From: Aquimarina atlantica
GTDB lineage: Bacteria; Bacteroidota; Bacteroidia; Flavobacteriales; Flavobacteriaceae
DNA: 64,000 bases
Direction of reading: 5' to 3'
NCBI RefSeq assembly: GCF_000626715.1
Contig: NZ_AQRA01000001.1
Span: forward strand, 62,001-126,000
Below the pieces are notes generated by a model. It ran no database searches. It saw nothing but the letters and a program-made list of their open reading frames with translations, and was not told where the DNA came from. Below, piece by piece: positions 1 through 7,673 of this stretch. A program made the translations under genes and the position numbers. Numbering within the stretch: position 1 is the stretch's first letter; the number at the start of each line of letters is the position of its first letter.

Positions 1-122
1 GAATCGGTACAAATAGCGTAATTCCAGTTACTTTTTTTGATGTTTTTTATACAACTTAATTCCTTCTGAGCAAAACAGGTGTTGTTAAACAGAAGAATTA
101 TTAAAATTACTATAGATCGCAT
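1..122 (-). CDS. exported protein, N-terminal fragment (runs off window)
   Basis: A reading frame opens with ATG at 120-122 on the minus strand and stays open to the window edge, giving 40 residues. It starts with a classic Sec signal peptide: Met-Arg-Ser, then a hydrophobic core (IVILIILLF), then a likely signal peptidase I site after CFA with the mature protein starting QKELSC. The rest of the protein lies outside the window, so no family can be named. It is the next minus-strand gene after the DHFR-like unit at 213-743. Confidence is moderate because only a signal peptide and about 20 mature residues are visible. Confidence 0.55.
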   Translation of the reverse strand, partial: MRSIVILIILLFNNTCFAQKELSCIKNIKKSNWNYAICTD

Positions 123-149
123 TATATTTATATATTCTTTATTGTTTGT

Positions 150-194
150 TTTTTTAGTTGTAGCACATATCAGCTGTGTTTTTTGTGCTTTGTT
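150..194 (-). repeat. remnant of attC-like cassette site
   Basis: Only one arm of a cassette-type site is recognisable here, ending with GTT at 192-194, 18 nt beyond the stop of the gene at 213-743. Its outer edge reads GTTATAATCCAT. This matches 9 of 12 positions of the sequence that opens the same gene's unit at its 5' end (GTTGTGATTCAT, minus strand, from 780 downward), as expected for the two ends of one cassette. The opposite arm is not clear, so the call rests mainly on the edge match. Confidence 0.35.
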
Positions 195-212
195 ATAATC
201 CATTATTTTGTA

Positions 213-743
213 TTATTCTTTTTCATACGTTAAGATTTGTAGCCCATCATCAAAAGATTCTTTTTCGATTAACTTCCATTTTTTGTTTGTTATAGAATTA
301 CCAAATAAACGAATTCCATCTCCAATAATTATTGGGTTAAGTTTTAGTTTCAGCTGATCAATCAAATCATTATCCAAAAGCCAGCCTGCAAAGTCTCCGC
401 CACCACATAAGTAAATATCTGTTTTAGCATTTGCTTTAATTTCTTTTACCCGATGAATAGATCTTTTTTCAATATGAACAGAGTTTGCCAGGTTTTCAAT
501 TTTCATTGAATCCGAAAAAATGTAATGCTCCATATTTGGATAAGCAGCTTGCCCGGGCTGAAGACCGTATTGATAACCAAATTCATATGTCCTTCTTCCC
601 ATTAGTACAGTTTCAAATTTTAAAAGCTCAGCCTTATATTTTTCAACTCCTTTTCCTTGAAGTATGAATTGACTTATGTCGTCGTTCTTTCCAGCAATAC
701 ATCCGTCGAGAGAACTTGCTACGTAATAAACAATTTTTTGCAT
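213..743 (-). CDS. dihydrofolate reductase family protein (RibD C-terminal type)
   Basis: A 176-residue protein of the RibD C-terminal/DHFR-like fold, which binds NAD(P)H. Visible hallmarks are the N-terminal strand VYYVASSLDGCIA (5-17), MGRRTYEFG (48-56), the nucleotide-binding GGGDFAGWLL (114-123) and NPIIIGDG (136-143). Length is normal for the single-domain family (YyaP/YwjB-like). The substrate is unknown. The family resembles true DHFR in fold, but that alone does not imply trimethoprim resistance. No signal peptide is seen, so it is cytoplasmic. It sits alone between two cassette-like sites and carries no obvious promoter of its own. Confidence 0.85.
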   Translation of the reverse strand: MQKIVYYVASSLDGCIAGKNDDISQFILQGKGVEKYKAELLKFETVLMGRRTYEFGYQYGLQPGQAAYPNMEHYIFSDSMKIENLANSVHIEKRSIHRVKEIKANAKTDIYLCGGGDFAGWLLDNDLIDQLKLKLNPIIIGDGIRLFGNSITNKKWKLIEKESFDDGLQILTYEKE

Positions 744-777
744 ATGTTTTATATTTTAGAATTTCTGTATGAATCAC

Positions 778-942
778 AACAGTATATGTAAGTATCGAAG
801 TAGCGCAAATTGTTACCTTGCTTTTTGGTTTTTTTTAGCATTGATTACAAAACTTTTTTACTGTAAGCATTGTGTTTTCCCAAAAGTCGAGGCATTTGCT
901 TCATCACTTAGTTGCTATGATTACATTTATTGATATTGTGTT
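778..942 (-). repeat. attC-like cassette site, family A
   Basis: Site of about 165 bp with one arm starting AACAGTATATGTAAG and the other ending GCTATGATTACAT. It has the family A core (TTGTTACCTTGCTTTT) and inner inverted parts around TTGATTAC and AAGCATTGTG. It is degenerate at the high-coordinate edge, where GTT is replaced by GTG. The stop codon of the small gene at 927-1151 lies inside that arm, unlike other sites where the gene ends just outside. Confidence 0.6.
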
Positions 943-1151
943 TCCTTTTTATGTTTCCTTTTCGCCGTTTTCATAAGACTATAATCACAAGCTCCATGCG
1001 CTAAATATTCAATTTTATATTCAAACAGAAGTTGAGCAATGATTTCTCTTGTTTCCTTTTCATCAAATCCTAGTTTTTCTCCAAGGTCGATTTCGTTTAA
1101 CCGGCCATTGTTTTCAGTTAGTGCGTTATAATATGTTTCTTTATTTTTCAT
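927..1151 (-). CDS. small winged-helix-like protein of unknown function
   Basis: A 74-residue protein whose first 50 residues read like a winged helix: a helix-turn-helix around LNEIDLGEKLGFDEKETREI followed by a strand-like stretch (YKIEYLAHGAC). The tail is basic (KTAKRKHKKE). Its start overlaps the end of the methyltransferase gene by 11 bp, so the two are probably co-transcribed and translationally coupled. I do not recognise a named family. The stop codon sits within the adjoining repeat arm. It could be a DNA-binding or protein-binding partner of the methyltransferase, but that is inference. Confidence 0.6.
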   Translation of the reverse strand: MKNKETYYNALTENNGRLNEIDLGEKLGFDEKETREIIAQLLFEYKIEYLAHGACDYSLMKTAKRKHKKETQYQ

Positions 1152-1980
1152 AAGTTGTTTGTTTTTTTACGGCTATCATCATATGCGGGCTAAATGGTAA
1201 TAGATAACTGTCGTTTTCTGTAATCTGCGTAAGCTCTAATAATGTTTCTTTCTTTTTGTCATTTAACATATTCATGAAATAATTTTTGTCTAACCAGGCC
1301 ATTCCTTCAACTGCGTGAGTAGTAAGATACGTTAATTCTTGACTTATAAATTCGTTTTTAAGCTGTTCTGGTGTATGATAATATGCTTCTGCCAAAAGCC
1401 AGGGAAAATCATCTGGGGGATTGTGTATTCCATTGGTTAATTCGTCTTTACACATTTCAAAAAATGTTTTTTTATGAATAAGTCCATTTAAAAGACCAAC
1501 CAGGGTAGATGCGGTATAATTGATGGCAAAACCCAAAATGATTCCGTTATTCTTCAAAACACGTTTCGCTTCCCGAATACTTAAGGCTCTATCTTCTTTT
1601 TTCTGAAGATGATACAAAGGGCCGTGCAGCAGTATGAGATCGGCAAAATTATTCGGAAATTCGAGCTTTCGGGATTCTCCCCAATGCACAGAAAACCGGT
1701 TTTTTAGTTTATCGGCCCTGTTTTGCGCTATTTGTATATGTTTAGGAATAGGTTCGACCAAATGTACCTGGTGCCCTTTGTTGGCAAGCCATTCTGAATA
1801 TTTTCCTGTTCCGCCACCAATGTCAATTATTGTTGAAGGCGAGGTCGTAATATATTTTTCTATGAGTGATTTGGTTCTCTCAAATTCAAAAATACCCATT
1901 CCTTTGTTAAGCCTGGTTTCTTCGGATGCTGTATTATAAAATAGTTCTATGTTTCTGCTTATTAACTGTTTGCTATTCAT
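1141..1980 (-). CDS. class I SAM-dependent methyltransferase
   Basis: From the chosen start this is a 279-residue Rossmann-fold methyltransferase. Motif I (IIDIGGGTGKYS, residues 51-62) binds S-adenosylmethionine, an acidic residue follows at E77, and the motif IV/post region is DLILLHGPLYHL (114-125). The substrate is unknown; small-molecule methyltransferases of the UbiE/Methyltransf_11 type look like this. An upstream ATG at 2043 is in frame, but its extra 21 residues (with HTAFRKVIIIQYF) look untranslated, so I start at MNSKQL. The winged-helix-like gene at 927-1151 overlaps its 3' end. No transmembrane segment is seen. Confidence 0.85.
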   Translation of the reverse strand: MNSKQLISRNIELFYNTASEETRLNKGMGIFEFERTKSLIEKYITTSPSTIIDIGGGTGKYSEWLANKGHQVHLVEPIPKHIQIAQNRADKLKNRFSVHWGESRKLEFPNNFADLILLHGPLYHLQKKEDRALSIREAKRVLKNNGIILGFAINYTASTLVGLLNGLIHKKTFFEMCKDELTNGIHNPPDDFPWLLAEAYYHTPEQLKNEFISQELTYLTTHAVEGMAWLDKNYFMNMLNDKKKETLLELTQITENDSYLLPFSPHMMIAVKKQTTYEK

Positions 1981-2257
1981 TTTGAAGTACTGTATTATTA
2001 TCACTTTTCGAAATGCAGTATGCATTGCAAAGTGATACAGCAATTGATTTCTAATCGATTACTAGTATTAAATAAAATAATTGGATATGCTCATCTGTGC
2101 ATTAAAAAATCAGAAGAATTTTTATGCATTAAGTTCTCGTAGTATAGAGCATGTCTTTTTAGAAAGACTCAGATGATATGTCGAATTCGTATAACAGACG
2201 ATAAAGATATTAATTCTGAATTAATTATTTTGTGATAGTTGGGTATTCTTTACTGTT
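1981..2257. other. gene-free stretch upstream of the methyltransferase
   Basis: About 280 bp, or 366 bp if the following site is counted, without a credible gene. It holds short inverted pieces (for example TGCAGTATGCATTGCA near 2014-2029) but no recognisable promoter of the Bacteroidota type. It probably contains the methyltransferase promoter. Confidence 0.3.
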
Positions 2258-2395
2258 AACGTTTAATTTACGTGTCATAGCAAGGGTTTCTGATTATTGA
2301 TAGCTAAATTTCTTTATCGTAAAAGCATTGTGCTTTAAAAAATACAACACCCATTCGATTGATCACTTTGCTGCTATAAACACATATATGTTGTT
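2258..2395 (-). repeat. attC-like cassette site, family A
   Basis: 138 bp running from AAC (2258-2260) to GTT (2393-2395). The low arm AACGTTTAATTTACGTGTC and the complement of the high arm (AACATATATGTG) form the terminal inverted repeat, and GCATTGTGC belongs to the inner stem. The RDD gene at 2411 ends 15 nt further on. The outer edge GTTGGCAAA matches 8 of 9 with the 5' opening of that RDD unit (GTTAGCAAA, minus strand, from 2999). Confidence 0.75.
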
Positions 2396-2410
2396 GGCAA
2401 ATCGTTTTTT

Positions 2411-2983
2411 TTAATTCATTCCAGGCAATAATAGACTTAGTCCGTAAAAATATAATCCGCCAATTATTAAAATTCCGATAAAATTTATTTTCAACTTTAT
2501 GTTTTTTAAATCAGTCCAAATTGATTTAATTTTTTCTTTTTCTGAAGTAATAACTTTGGTATTTGCAAGAAAATCCCCAATCCGTCTTTCTGGATTTATC
2601 CACCCAACAATAACTTCTAATGGCCAAACAAAAGCTATTGTTAAATTTCGTACAAAGCACTGTAATTCAGTTGCTGGTTGTTCATTTTTTCTATTAATGA
2701 CTTGATATCCTAATACTCGTTTTGCAGGACTTTTAGCATTAAAAAAATCTTTGTTGATATAAATAAACATCATGAAAAAGAAAAATACATAAAAAGCTCT
2801 GTTCTCAATTTTCAATATTCCGTTTGCTGCCAAAATCATTAGAAGAATCATTGGAGGAACTATAACTATAATCATAATTATGTGGTCTAATAACATACTG
2901 GAAATCCGATGGAATCTTGGATTGATTCCGGCGAGTTTATTAACTTCTTTGTGTAAAATTCCTTTATATTCGGTTTCGTTCAT
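2411..2983 (-). CDS. RDD family membrane protein
   Basis: A 190-residue multi-pass inner-membrane protein of the RDD family. The family signature residues appear as R and D in RISSMLLDHIIM, with AKRVLGYQV in the middle and the conserved ERRIGDFLANT late in the domain. Three or four hydrophobic helices are visible, the last at the C-terminus (FIGILIIGGLYFYG). The function of RDD proteins is mostly unknown; some are linked to ion transport. I start at MNETEY (2983) because this lies 13 nt from the neighbouring site edge, the spacing seen at other units; an in-frame ATG at 3016 would read into that site. It is paralogous to the RDD protein at 3680-4561. Confidence 0.8.
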   Translation of the reverse strand: MNETEYKGILHKEVNKLAGINPRFHRISSMLLDHIIMIIVIVPPMILLMILAANGILKIENRAFYVFFFFMMFIYINKDFFNAKSPAKRVLGYQVINRKNEQPATELQCFVRNLTIAFVWPLEVIVGWINPERRIGDFLANTKVITSEKEKIKSIWTDLKNIKLKINFIGILIIGGLYFYGLSLLLPGMN

Positions 2984-2996
2984 TCTAATGTTTGCT

Positions 2997-3101
2997 AACA
3001 AAGATATAAAGAACATATGTCCTTTATATTCCCTGTATGATTGTTTTGTAATTAATGCTTTTGATTTGGCTCACTTTCTGGATATAGCTTCCTATATCGT
3101 T
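2997..3101 (-). repeat. attC-like cassette site, short degenerate form
   Basis: 105 bp from AAC (2997-2999) to GTT (3099-3101). The arms are imperfect inverted copies: AACAAAGATATAAAG at one end, and the complement of the other end reads AACGATATAGGAAG. The sequence differs from family A, but position and architecture are the same: it lies 13 nt above the start of the RDD gene and 17 nt below the stop of the gene at 3119. Confidence 0.45.
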
Positions 3102-3118
3102 TTAAAAAAGAATGAATA

Positions 3119-3667
3119 CTACCCCCCAAAACAGTTAACGATCCCAAATAGTGTAGCCAAAACTATAATGGCAATCACTATTAGAAAAGCCATACCTCCT
3201 TTATATTCTTCTTCCTCTAGTTGTTCCTGTTTCTTTTTCCATTTTCTGGCTACCTCTTTGTTTTGTGATTCATATCTTGTTTTAAGGTCCTCATCAAAAC
3301 TAGAAACATACTCATTAAATTTCTTATACCCTTCATAGATTTGGTATTTGTCGGTATGATTAGAAACTAACTCAATTCGTAAAAACCTTTCCAATACGGC
3401 ATAGCCACTTTTTCCCCGAATTTCGGTATAGGCACTTTCACGAGTATTTTCGTGTATCAAAACGGTGTCAAAGATATTCTCGATTTTTAAGAAACTCAGA
3501 ATTAGCTGTACCTTTTCCAGATAACTGCTGTTAGTAGTAACATTAGTATCATAATTATATGATATGATATCCAAAACAGCTCTATCGACTACTGTTACGG
3601 TTTCGTGCGGTTGTTGAAACGTATACTTATCGAGTTGGTATTCGTGTTTTTTTTGAACAGTTTCCAT
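3119..3667 (-). CDS. C-terminally membrane-anchored protein of unknown function
   Basis: A 182-residue protein. Most of it is a soluble, charged region, followed from about residue 125 by a lysine/glutamate-rich helix (RKWKKKQEQLEEEEYKGG) and one transmembrane helix close to the C-terminus (MAFLIVIAIIVLATLFGIV). That topology suggests a tail-anchored cytoplasmic protein. No signal peptide and no recognised domain were found. It lies 12 nt downstream of the larger RDD gene, so the two are probably one transcript. A functional link to RDD membrane proteins is inferred from position only. Confidence 0.7.
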   Translation of the reverse strand: METVQKKHEYQLDKYTFQQPHETVTVVDRAVLDIISYNYDTNVTTNSSYLEKVQLILSFLKIENIFDTVLIHENTRESAYTEIRGKSGYAVLERFLRIELVSNHTDKYQIYEGYKKFNEYVSSFDEDLKTRYESQNKEVARKWKKKQEQLEEEEYKGGMAFLIVIAIIVLATLFGIVNCFGG

Positions 3668-3679
3668 GTACTAGGTTTT

Positions 3680-4561
3680 TTATTCCTTTTTTCTCCAATC
3701 CAGTGTCAATGTACGTGTATGCGTGCTATGGTGTTGTTGATAGACATATTGAACCTGTCCTACAAAAGTTCCTTCCGGAAACTTCTCCAAAATTAGAGGA
3801 ACAGTTACCGATTTGATTTCTTCGTAATTGTTGTCATTCTCTAAGTAGTTTTGATTAAGCCTAAGTATAACAGAGACATATTTTAAATCTTTGTTTTGCT
3901 CAAGCTGGTCATAAACACGTACATCAGAAGTAAGATGGGTTCCCAGGCTATCTGCAAAAAGTTGTTCGGTTTCATTTGCAGCCTGTTCATTCAACGAACT
4001 GGCTACATAGGTTATCTGGTTACTTTTTATTCTTGATTTCCAGGCTTCAAGAGGTAGCATCATGAGCATCACCACTGCATAAGCAAGAAGCATAGAAAAT
4101 ACTATTTGTATGCTATTAATTTTTGGTTGTTTATGCTCGGGATGAAACGGAACTACTTTTGTTCCTGCCACCAGATCACCGATTCTCCTGTTAGGATTTA
4201 CCAGGGTAACGATCACTTCTATACACCAAAAGATACAAAATATATTTCTAATACAACATCGAATTGGCGAAGCCACTTTACCGCTTGAGTTTTCGACGAC
4301 TTGAAGTTTTAGCACTCTTTTTGCAATGCTTCGTCCTTGTATGCAATCTTTACAGAAATAAAGAGCAAAACCAATAAATGTAATGTAATTAAAACCAAAA
4401 ATTTCGACGGTGGCCGGTTCATGACTTATTTCAAAAGCTGTTGCAAACCCTAAAATCATCCCTGGAACAAAAAAGAACATCGCGATAAATGCCATTACCA
4501 TATCATCCAAGAGCATCGAAACAATTCTTATACCGACACTTATTTTCTGCTCTTTTATCAT
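3680..4561 (-). CDS. RDD family membrane protein with extracytoplasmic tail
   Basis: A 293-residue protein with an N-terminal RDD domain (about residues 8-150): RIVSMLLDDMVMAF carries the R, D and D signature, SIAKRVLKLQV follows, and NRRIGDLVAGTKVV closes the domain. A further transmembrane helix (IQIVFSMLLAYAVVMLMM) is followed by a polar C-terminal region of about 100 residues that probably faces the periplasm. The middle section is alignable by eye to the smaller RDD protein at 2411-2983, pointing to a duplication. It starts 36 nt from the edge of a truncated cassette site. Confidence 0.8.
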   Translation of the reverse strand: MIKEQKISVGIRIVSMLLDDMVMAFIAMFFFVPGMILGFATAFEISHEPATVEIFGFNYITFIGFALYFCKDCIQGRSIAKRVLKLQVVENSSGKVASPIRCCIRNIFCIFWCIEVIVTLVNPNRRIGDLVAGTKVVPFHPEHKQPKINSIQIVFSMLLAYAVVMLMMLPLEAWKSRIKSNQITYVASSLNEQAANETEQLFADSLGTHLTSDVRVYDQLEQNKDLKYVSVILRLNQNYLENDNNYEEIKSVTVPLILEKFPEGTFVGQVQYVYQQHHSTHTRTLTLDWRKKE

Positions 4562-4584
4562 TTGTTTTCTTGTTTCAGGAAATG

Positions 4585-4599
4585 TGGTAATATATAGTT
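4585..4599 (-). repeat. truncated attC-like cassette site edge
   Basis: Only the high-coordinate edge is visible: GGTAATATATAGTTGGGCGT, with GTT at 4597-4599, 9 nt beyond the stop of the gene at 4609. GTTGGGCGT matches 8 of 9 with the 5' opening of that same unit (GTTGTGCGT, minus strand, from 5301). The other arm appears to be missing, as the next gene starts at 4561. Confidence 0.4.
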
Positions 4600-4608
4600 G
4601 GGCGTGCG

Positions 4609-5265
4609 TTATTTATTTCCTGTCATTAGTTTTGCAATTTTACTTGCATTATCAATCCCGAGTTCTATTAAAACTTTTGTTATTCGATTTTCAAAATCGT
4701 AAAGGTATTTCCGACTTGATTTAATTTCGGCAGTTAGTATCTGCTTTGAGAATTTATATTTTTCGGATAACTCCTTGAAATCTTCTAGACAGTCTTCGGT
4801 ATAATCTGAAAGAGCAACACTATCAACATTCTGTTTACAATATACCCAAGGATGACCAATCCATAATTGTTCCCAGTGATTTAATTTCGAATTTTCGATT
4901 TCTTCCCAATGTCGAATGTTAGATATGTCACCGCAGCAAGTAGGTTCAATAATTATGTCGTCATTTTCTATAATTACAATTCCACCAAATAATGGCTCGA
5001 TATACTCCTTTACATTTGATATATCAATACCTTTTAATTCTTTTTGAAGAATAATTTTTAATTCAGAATCACCAATACTTTTTATGTCAACCAAATATGA
5101 ACCAAGTTCAATAGGTTTTAAATTTTGTAGATTACTATCCGAAATACACTTGTACCAGAATTCACTCCATTTCTGAGGGTTTTTATCTCGCGAAACATCT
5201 GGGGATTCATATTCATTTTCGGTATAATCCCAAGGTTCAATTTCTATGGTGTTTAATAATTTCAT
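4609..5265 (-). CDS. cytoplasmic protein of unknown function
   Basis: A 218-residue acidic protein with no signal peptide or transmembrane helix. It is rich in tryptophans in its N-terminal half (EPWDY, KWSEFWYK) and around the centre (RHWEEIEN, HWEQLWIGHPWVYC), and a pair of cysteines occurs in PTCCGD. The composition and size resemble small SMI1/SUKH-like or immunity-type proteins common in accessory regions, but no decisive motif is present and I do not assign a family. It is a single gene between a truncated site (4597) and a full site (5299). Confidence 0.65.
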   Translation of the reverse strand: MKLLNTIEIEPWDYTENEYESPDVSRDKNPQKWSEFWYKCISDSNLQNLKPIELGSYLVDIKSIGDSELKIILQKELKGIDISNVKEYIEPLFGGIVIIENDDIIIEPTCCGDISNIRHWEEIENSKLNHWEQLWIGHPWVYCKQNVDSVALSDYTEDCLEDFKELSEKYKFSKQILTAEIKSSRKYLYDFENRITKVLIELGIDNASKIAKLMTGNK

Positions 5266-5298
5266 TAAATATTTAAGGAGTTTGATTCAATGACGCAC

Positions 5299-5508
5299 AA
5301 CTTCTCAGCTATGGTTAGTAAGGGGATTAAAACTACTGAATTTCTAATTAAGCACTTAGCCAAAACTTTTTATTTTGTTTTTAATTTATTCATTTTTAAA
5401 AGCCATACTTCGACAAGCTCAGTACAGGCTTTAAAAATTTGGCGGTCTCTGCAAATAAGCACAAACCTCTCGGAAATAATTTATTAGCTATGTTTTATAC
5501 ATGTTGTT
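5299..5508 (-). repeat. attC-like cassette site with inner hairpin insert
   Basis: 210 bp from AAC (5299-5301) to GTT (5506-5508). The high arm reads TTAGCTATGTTTTATACAT and is loosely inverted in AACTTCTCAGCTATGG. Inside is a second stem, ATTTTTAAAAGCC (5392-5404) against GGCTTTAAAAATT (5427-5439), whose loop contains CTTCGACAAGCTCAGTAC, a string I recall as recurrent in flavobacterial intergenic DNA. The outer edge GTTGGCGACAGCT matches 11 of 13 with the 5' opening of the unit it terminates (GTTGGCAACAACT, from 6209). Confidence 0.6.
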
Positions 5509-5518
5509 GGCGACAGCT

Positions 5519-6181
5519 TTAATCCATTGATTTAATCACTTTGCCTTCACTAATTTTAAATAATTCATCTGACACTTCCTTTTCTTCTATACTAAAAGCT
5601 TCCATTACTGATTTATATATTGGGTATAGATTATCTTCATTTCTTACCGATATTGATCCGGATTTGTCTACGAATAGATTCCAATAGCCGTATTTGTGGT
5701 TTTGGTATGCTTCTTTATTTAAACGATATTTGGGATTAAAATAATGAGTACTACGAGTTTCTAATCCATACCGAGAATCTTTATATTCAAGACGTATTGA
5801 TGAGCATTTATCACCCAAAACATTCTTCACATCGTCATTATTTTCTTCCATTTTCAATAACTCACCAGGTATTTTATCGATTCTGGACATTCGGATAGTA
5901 TCCGATTTTTCATATTCTATATACATTATGTTTTCATCCAATAAAAAAATCATTTTCATTGCTCCTAAATCACCTTTGGCATTGTTTGTCATGGCATATT
6001 TTCTTTCCCGTACATAGCCTATAATGGTATCTCCAATCTCTTTTTTGAGCATTTCTTGAGTTAAATTTTCCATTGTGGGAGTAATTTCCATTTTGTAGTG
6101 GACTTCCCCTTCAAAATATTCTTGGGAGTAACTGTGATATATGATGAAAATGCTAATAATCAAAAGAAAGTGTTTTTTCAT
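5519..6181 (-). CDS. exported protein, GLPGLI/LolA-like, unknown function
   Basis: A 220-residue protein with a Sec signal peptide (hydrophobic FLLIISIFIIYH, likely cut after SYS, mature start QEYFEGEV). The mature part begins with a strand-rich FEGEVHYKMEI, the opening typical of Bacteroidota GLPGLI and DUF4412-type periplasmic proteins, which are thought to be LolA-like beta folds. Sequence similarity is too vague to name a family firmly. Expected location is periplasm or outer-membrane inner face. Sites flank it closely: 11 nt after the stop and 25 nt before the start. Confidence 0.7.
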   Translation of the reverse strand: MKKHFLLIISIFIIYHSYSQEYFEGEVHYKMEITPTMENLTQEMLKKEIGDTIIGYVRERKYAMTNNAKGDLGAMKMIFLLDENIMYIEYEKSDTIRMSRIDKIPGELLKMEENNDDVKNVLGDKCSSIRLEYKDSRYGLETRSTHYFNPKYRLNKEAYQNHKYGYWNLFVDKSGSISVRNEDNLYPIYKSVMEAFSIEEKEVSDELFKISEGKVIKSMD

Positions 6182-6206
6182 ATAGAGTGTTTATTTAGTT
6201 GTTGCC

Positions 6207-6370
6207 AACGTTTAATATATGTGTCATAGCAGAGCAAATTGTTACCTTGCTTTTTGATTCTTCTGCGTAGTGATTGCTAACTTTTCCTTTTGTGCATGCA
6301 TTGCACCTTTCCAAAAACACAACAACCATTCGGTTCATTATTAAGTAGCTATGATTACATATATATTGTT
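6207..6370 (-). repeat. attC-like cassette site, family A
   Basis: 164 bp from AAC (6207-6209) to GTT (6368-6370). The low arm is AACGTTTAATATATGTGTC and the high arm GCTATGATTACATATATATT, forming the terminal inverted repeat. The core TTGTTACCTTGCTTTTTG and the inner arm GCATGCATTGCACC are conserved with other family A sites. The outer edge GTTGTAACACGTTTTAA matches 15 of 17 with the 5' opening of the unit at 6381-6791 (GTTGTAACACATTCTAA), the clearest such match in this half of the window. Confidence 0.8.
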
Positions 6371-6380
6371 GTAACACGTT

Positions 6381-6791
6381 TTAATTTCGAATTATTTCGT
6401 CATTCAGTGCTTCGAATATCAATTGTTTTTCATTGAGTGTTTTGATCAAAATACTTCTTTTTGCAACACCTCCCCAAAATTTATGGGTCAAGACTAATGT
6501 TGAGTCCGAAATTTTTTTCCAAGTTCCATTATAGTTTTTGTATGTGATCGGGGGAGTCCCGCAAGAACCAGAGTTCATTCTAACAATTAGTTCTCCTTTT
6601 TCTTTGAATTCTAGCCCGCTCTTGGTCAGGTCAAGTTTGTCCACTTTTGTCCAAACTCCAGATTCATTGTTGTCAGAATAATAACTCCAATTTCCAATTA
6701 ATTTATTCTCAAGATCAAATTCAGAAACCGTGTTAAATGATCCAGCTAGTATTAATATTCCAGTAACTAATATTTTTGTGATAATTCGCAT
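6381..6791 (-). CDS. exported lipocalin-like protein
   Basis: A 136-residue protein with an N-terminal signal segment (ILVTGILILAGSF). The mature part has the lipocalin-like opening LIGNWSYYSD, a strand-rich body, and an NGTWKKISDSTLVL pattern common in Bacteroidota lipocalin-like small proteins. No lipobox cysteine is seen, so it is probably soluble periplasmic. Function is unknown. It begins 18 nt from an AAC cassette boundary (6809-6811) and ends 11 nt from the next site. Confidence 0.65.
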   Translation of the reverse strand: MRIITKILVTGILILAGSFNTVSEFDLENKLIGNWSYYSDNNESGVWTKVDKLDLTKSGLEFKEKGELIVRMNSGSCGTPPITYKNYNGTWKKISDSTLVLTHKFWGGVAKRSILIKTLNEKQLIFEALNDEIIRN

Positions 6792-6808
6792 CCTTTAGAA
6801 TGTGTTAC

Positions 6809-6850
6809 AACAAAGCTATAACAGCAATTGTTATTATATAATTTGTAATC
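6809..6850 (-). repeat. edge of an attC-like site (incomplete)
   Basis: AAC at 6809-6811 opens an arm reading AACAAAGCTATAACAGC. It is placed as a cassette boundary because its flank is the near-identical partner (15 of 17) of the edge of the site at 6370. No matching second arm could be found before the response-regulator stop at 6975. This may be the end of the lower cassette group. Confidence 0.35.
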
Positions 6851-6974
6851 AATACGAGTATATGCAAATCTAAGTGATTTTAGTCAATTCAGAATTACTA
6901 TATATTCTTATCCTAAAATCTAGGAAGAGGGAAGTAAGAACTGTTGTCAAAAAACGTTACGTTATTACTTCTTG

Positions 6975-7673
6975 TTATGTTAAAAAAGTAGCAAGATTGT
7001 TCCTGAAATTTTCACCAATTGGGATTTCGATGTTTCCAATTTCAATATCATTTTTTGTGTAGGCCGCAATTTTATCTTTATTAATGATATATGAGCGATG
7101 TACTCTTATAAATCGTTCGTCTAACTTTTCTTCAAAAGCAGATATGCTAGACTTGGTAATGTGATTTTCTTTTTCTAAATGTATTTTGACATAATCTTTT
7201 AAGCTTTCTATGTATAAAATAGCATTTAAGTATACTTTTACTTGTTTTCTATCTTTTCGTATATAGATAAAAGCATCTTTATTTTCCTGGGTAGGGGCAG
7301 GCTCAGAGCTACTTCCTCTTTGTAGCGTTCTAAATTTTTCTATAGCACTAAAGAAACGCTGAAAGGTTATAGGTTTTAGAATATAATCAACGGCATTTAA
7401 TTCAAACCCTTCAACAGCATAATCTCTATAAGCTGTAGTAAAAATAACTTTAGGCTTGTGTACCAGGTTTTTAAAAAAATCGGTACCTTTTAACACAGGC
7501 ATTTCAATGTCTAAAAACAATAGATCTATAGTTTCTTTTTGGAGTATCATACTAGCCTCTATGGCGCTACCACAAGAAGCCACCAATTCAAAATCCTCTA
7601 ATTGAGACAAATGTGTTTTTATAAGTCCTCTAGCCAGCTTTTCATCATCAATTATTAAACATTTGTATGTCAT
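6975..7673 (-). CDS. LytTR-family response regulator
   Basis: A 232-residue two-component response regulator. The receiver domain (about 3-120) has the acidic pocket IIDDE (7-11), the phospho-acceptor D55 in LLFLDIEMP, and the conserved lysine in VDYILKPITF. The C-terminal LytTR domain (about 135-232) binds DNA through beta strands; FIRVHRSYIINKDKI and IEIPIGENFRNNL are its typical blocks. The start codon overlaps the kinase stop by the ATGA arrangement, showing coupled translation. Targets are unknown; the divergent DUF5916 gene is one candidate by position. Confidence 0.93.
   Translation of the reverse strand: MTYKCLIIDDEKLARGLIKTHLSQLEDFELVASCGSAIEASMILQKETIDLLFLDIEMPVLKGTDFFKNLVHKPKVIFTTAYRDYAVEGFELNAVDYILKPITFQRFFSAIEKFRTLQRGSSSEPAPTQENKDAFIYIRKDRKQVKVYLNAILYIESLKDYVKIHLEKENHITKSSISAFEEKLDERFIRVHRSYIINKDKIAAYTKNDIEIGNIEIPIGENFRNNLATFLT

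Noticed and set aside
5290..5487. 65-codon plus-strand frame
   Set aside because: Runs through the 5299-5508 site and its inner hairpin; composition is not protein-like.
6195..6377. 60-codon minus-strand frame
   Set aside because: It lies entirely inside the 6207-6370 site and corresponds to an open frame through the repeat, not to a gene.
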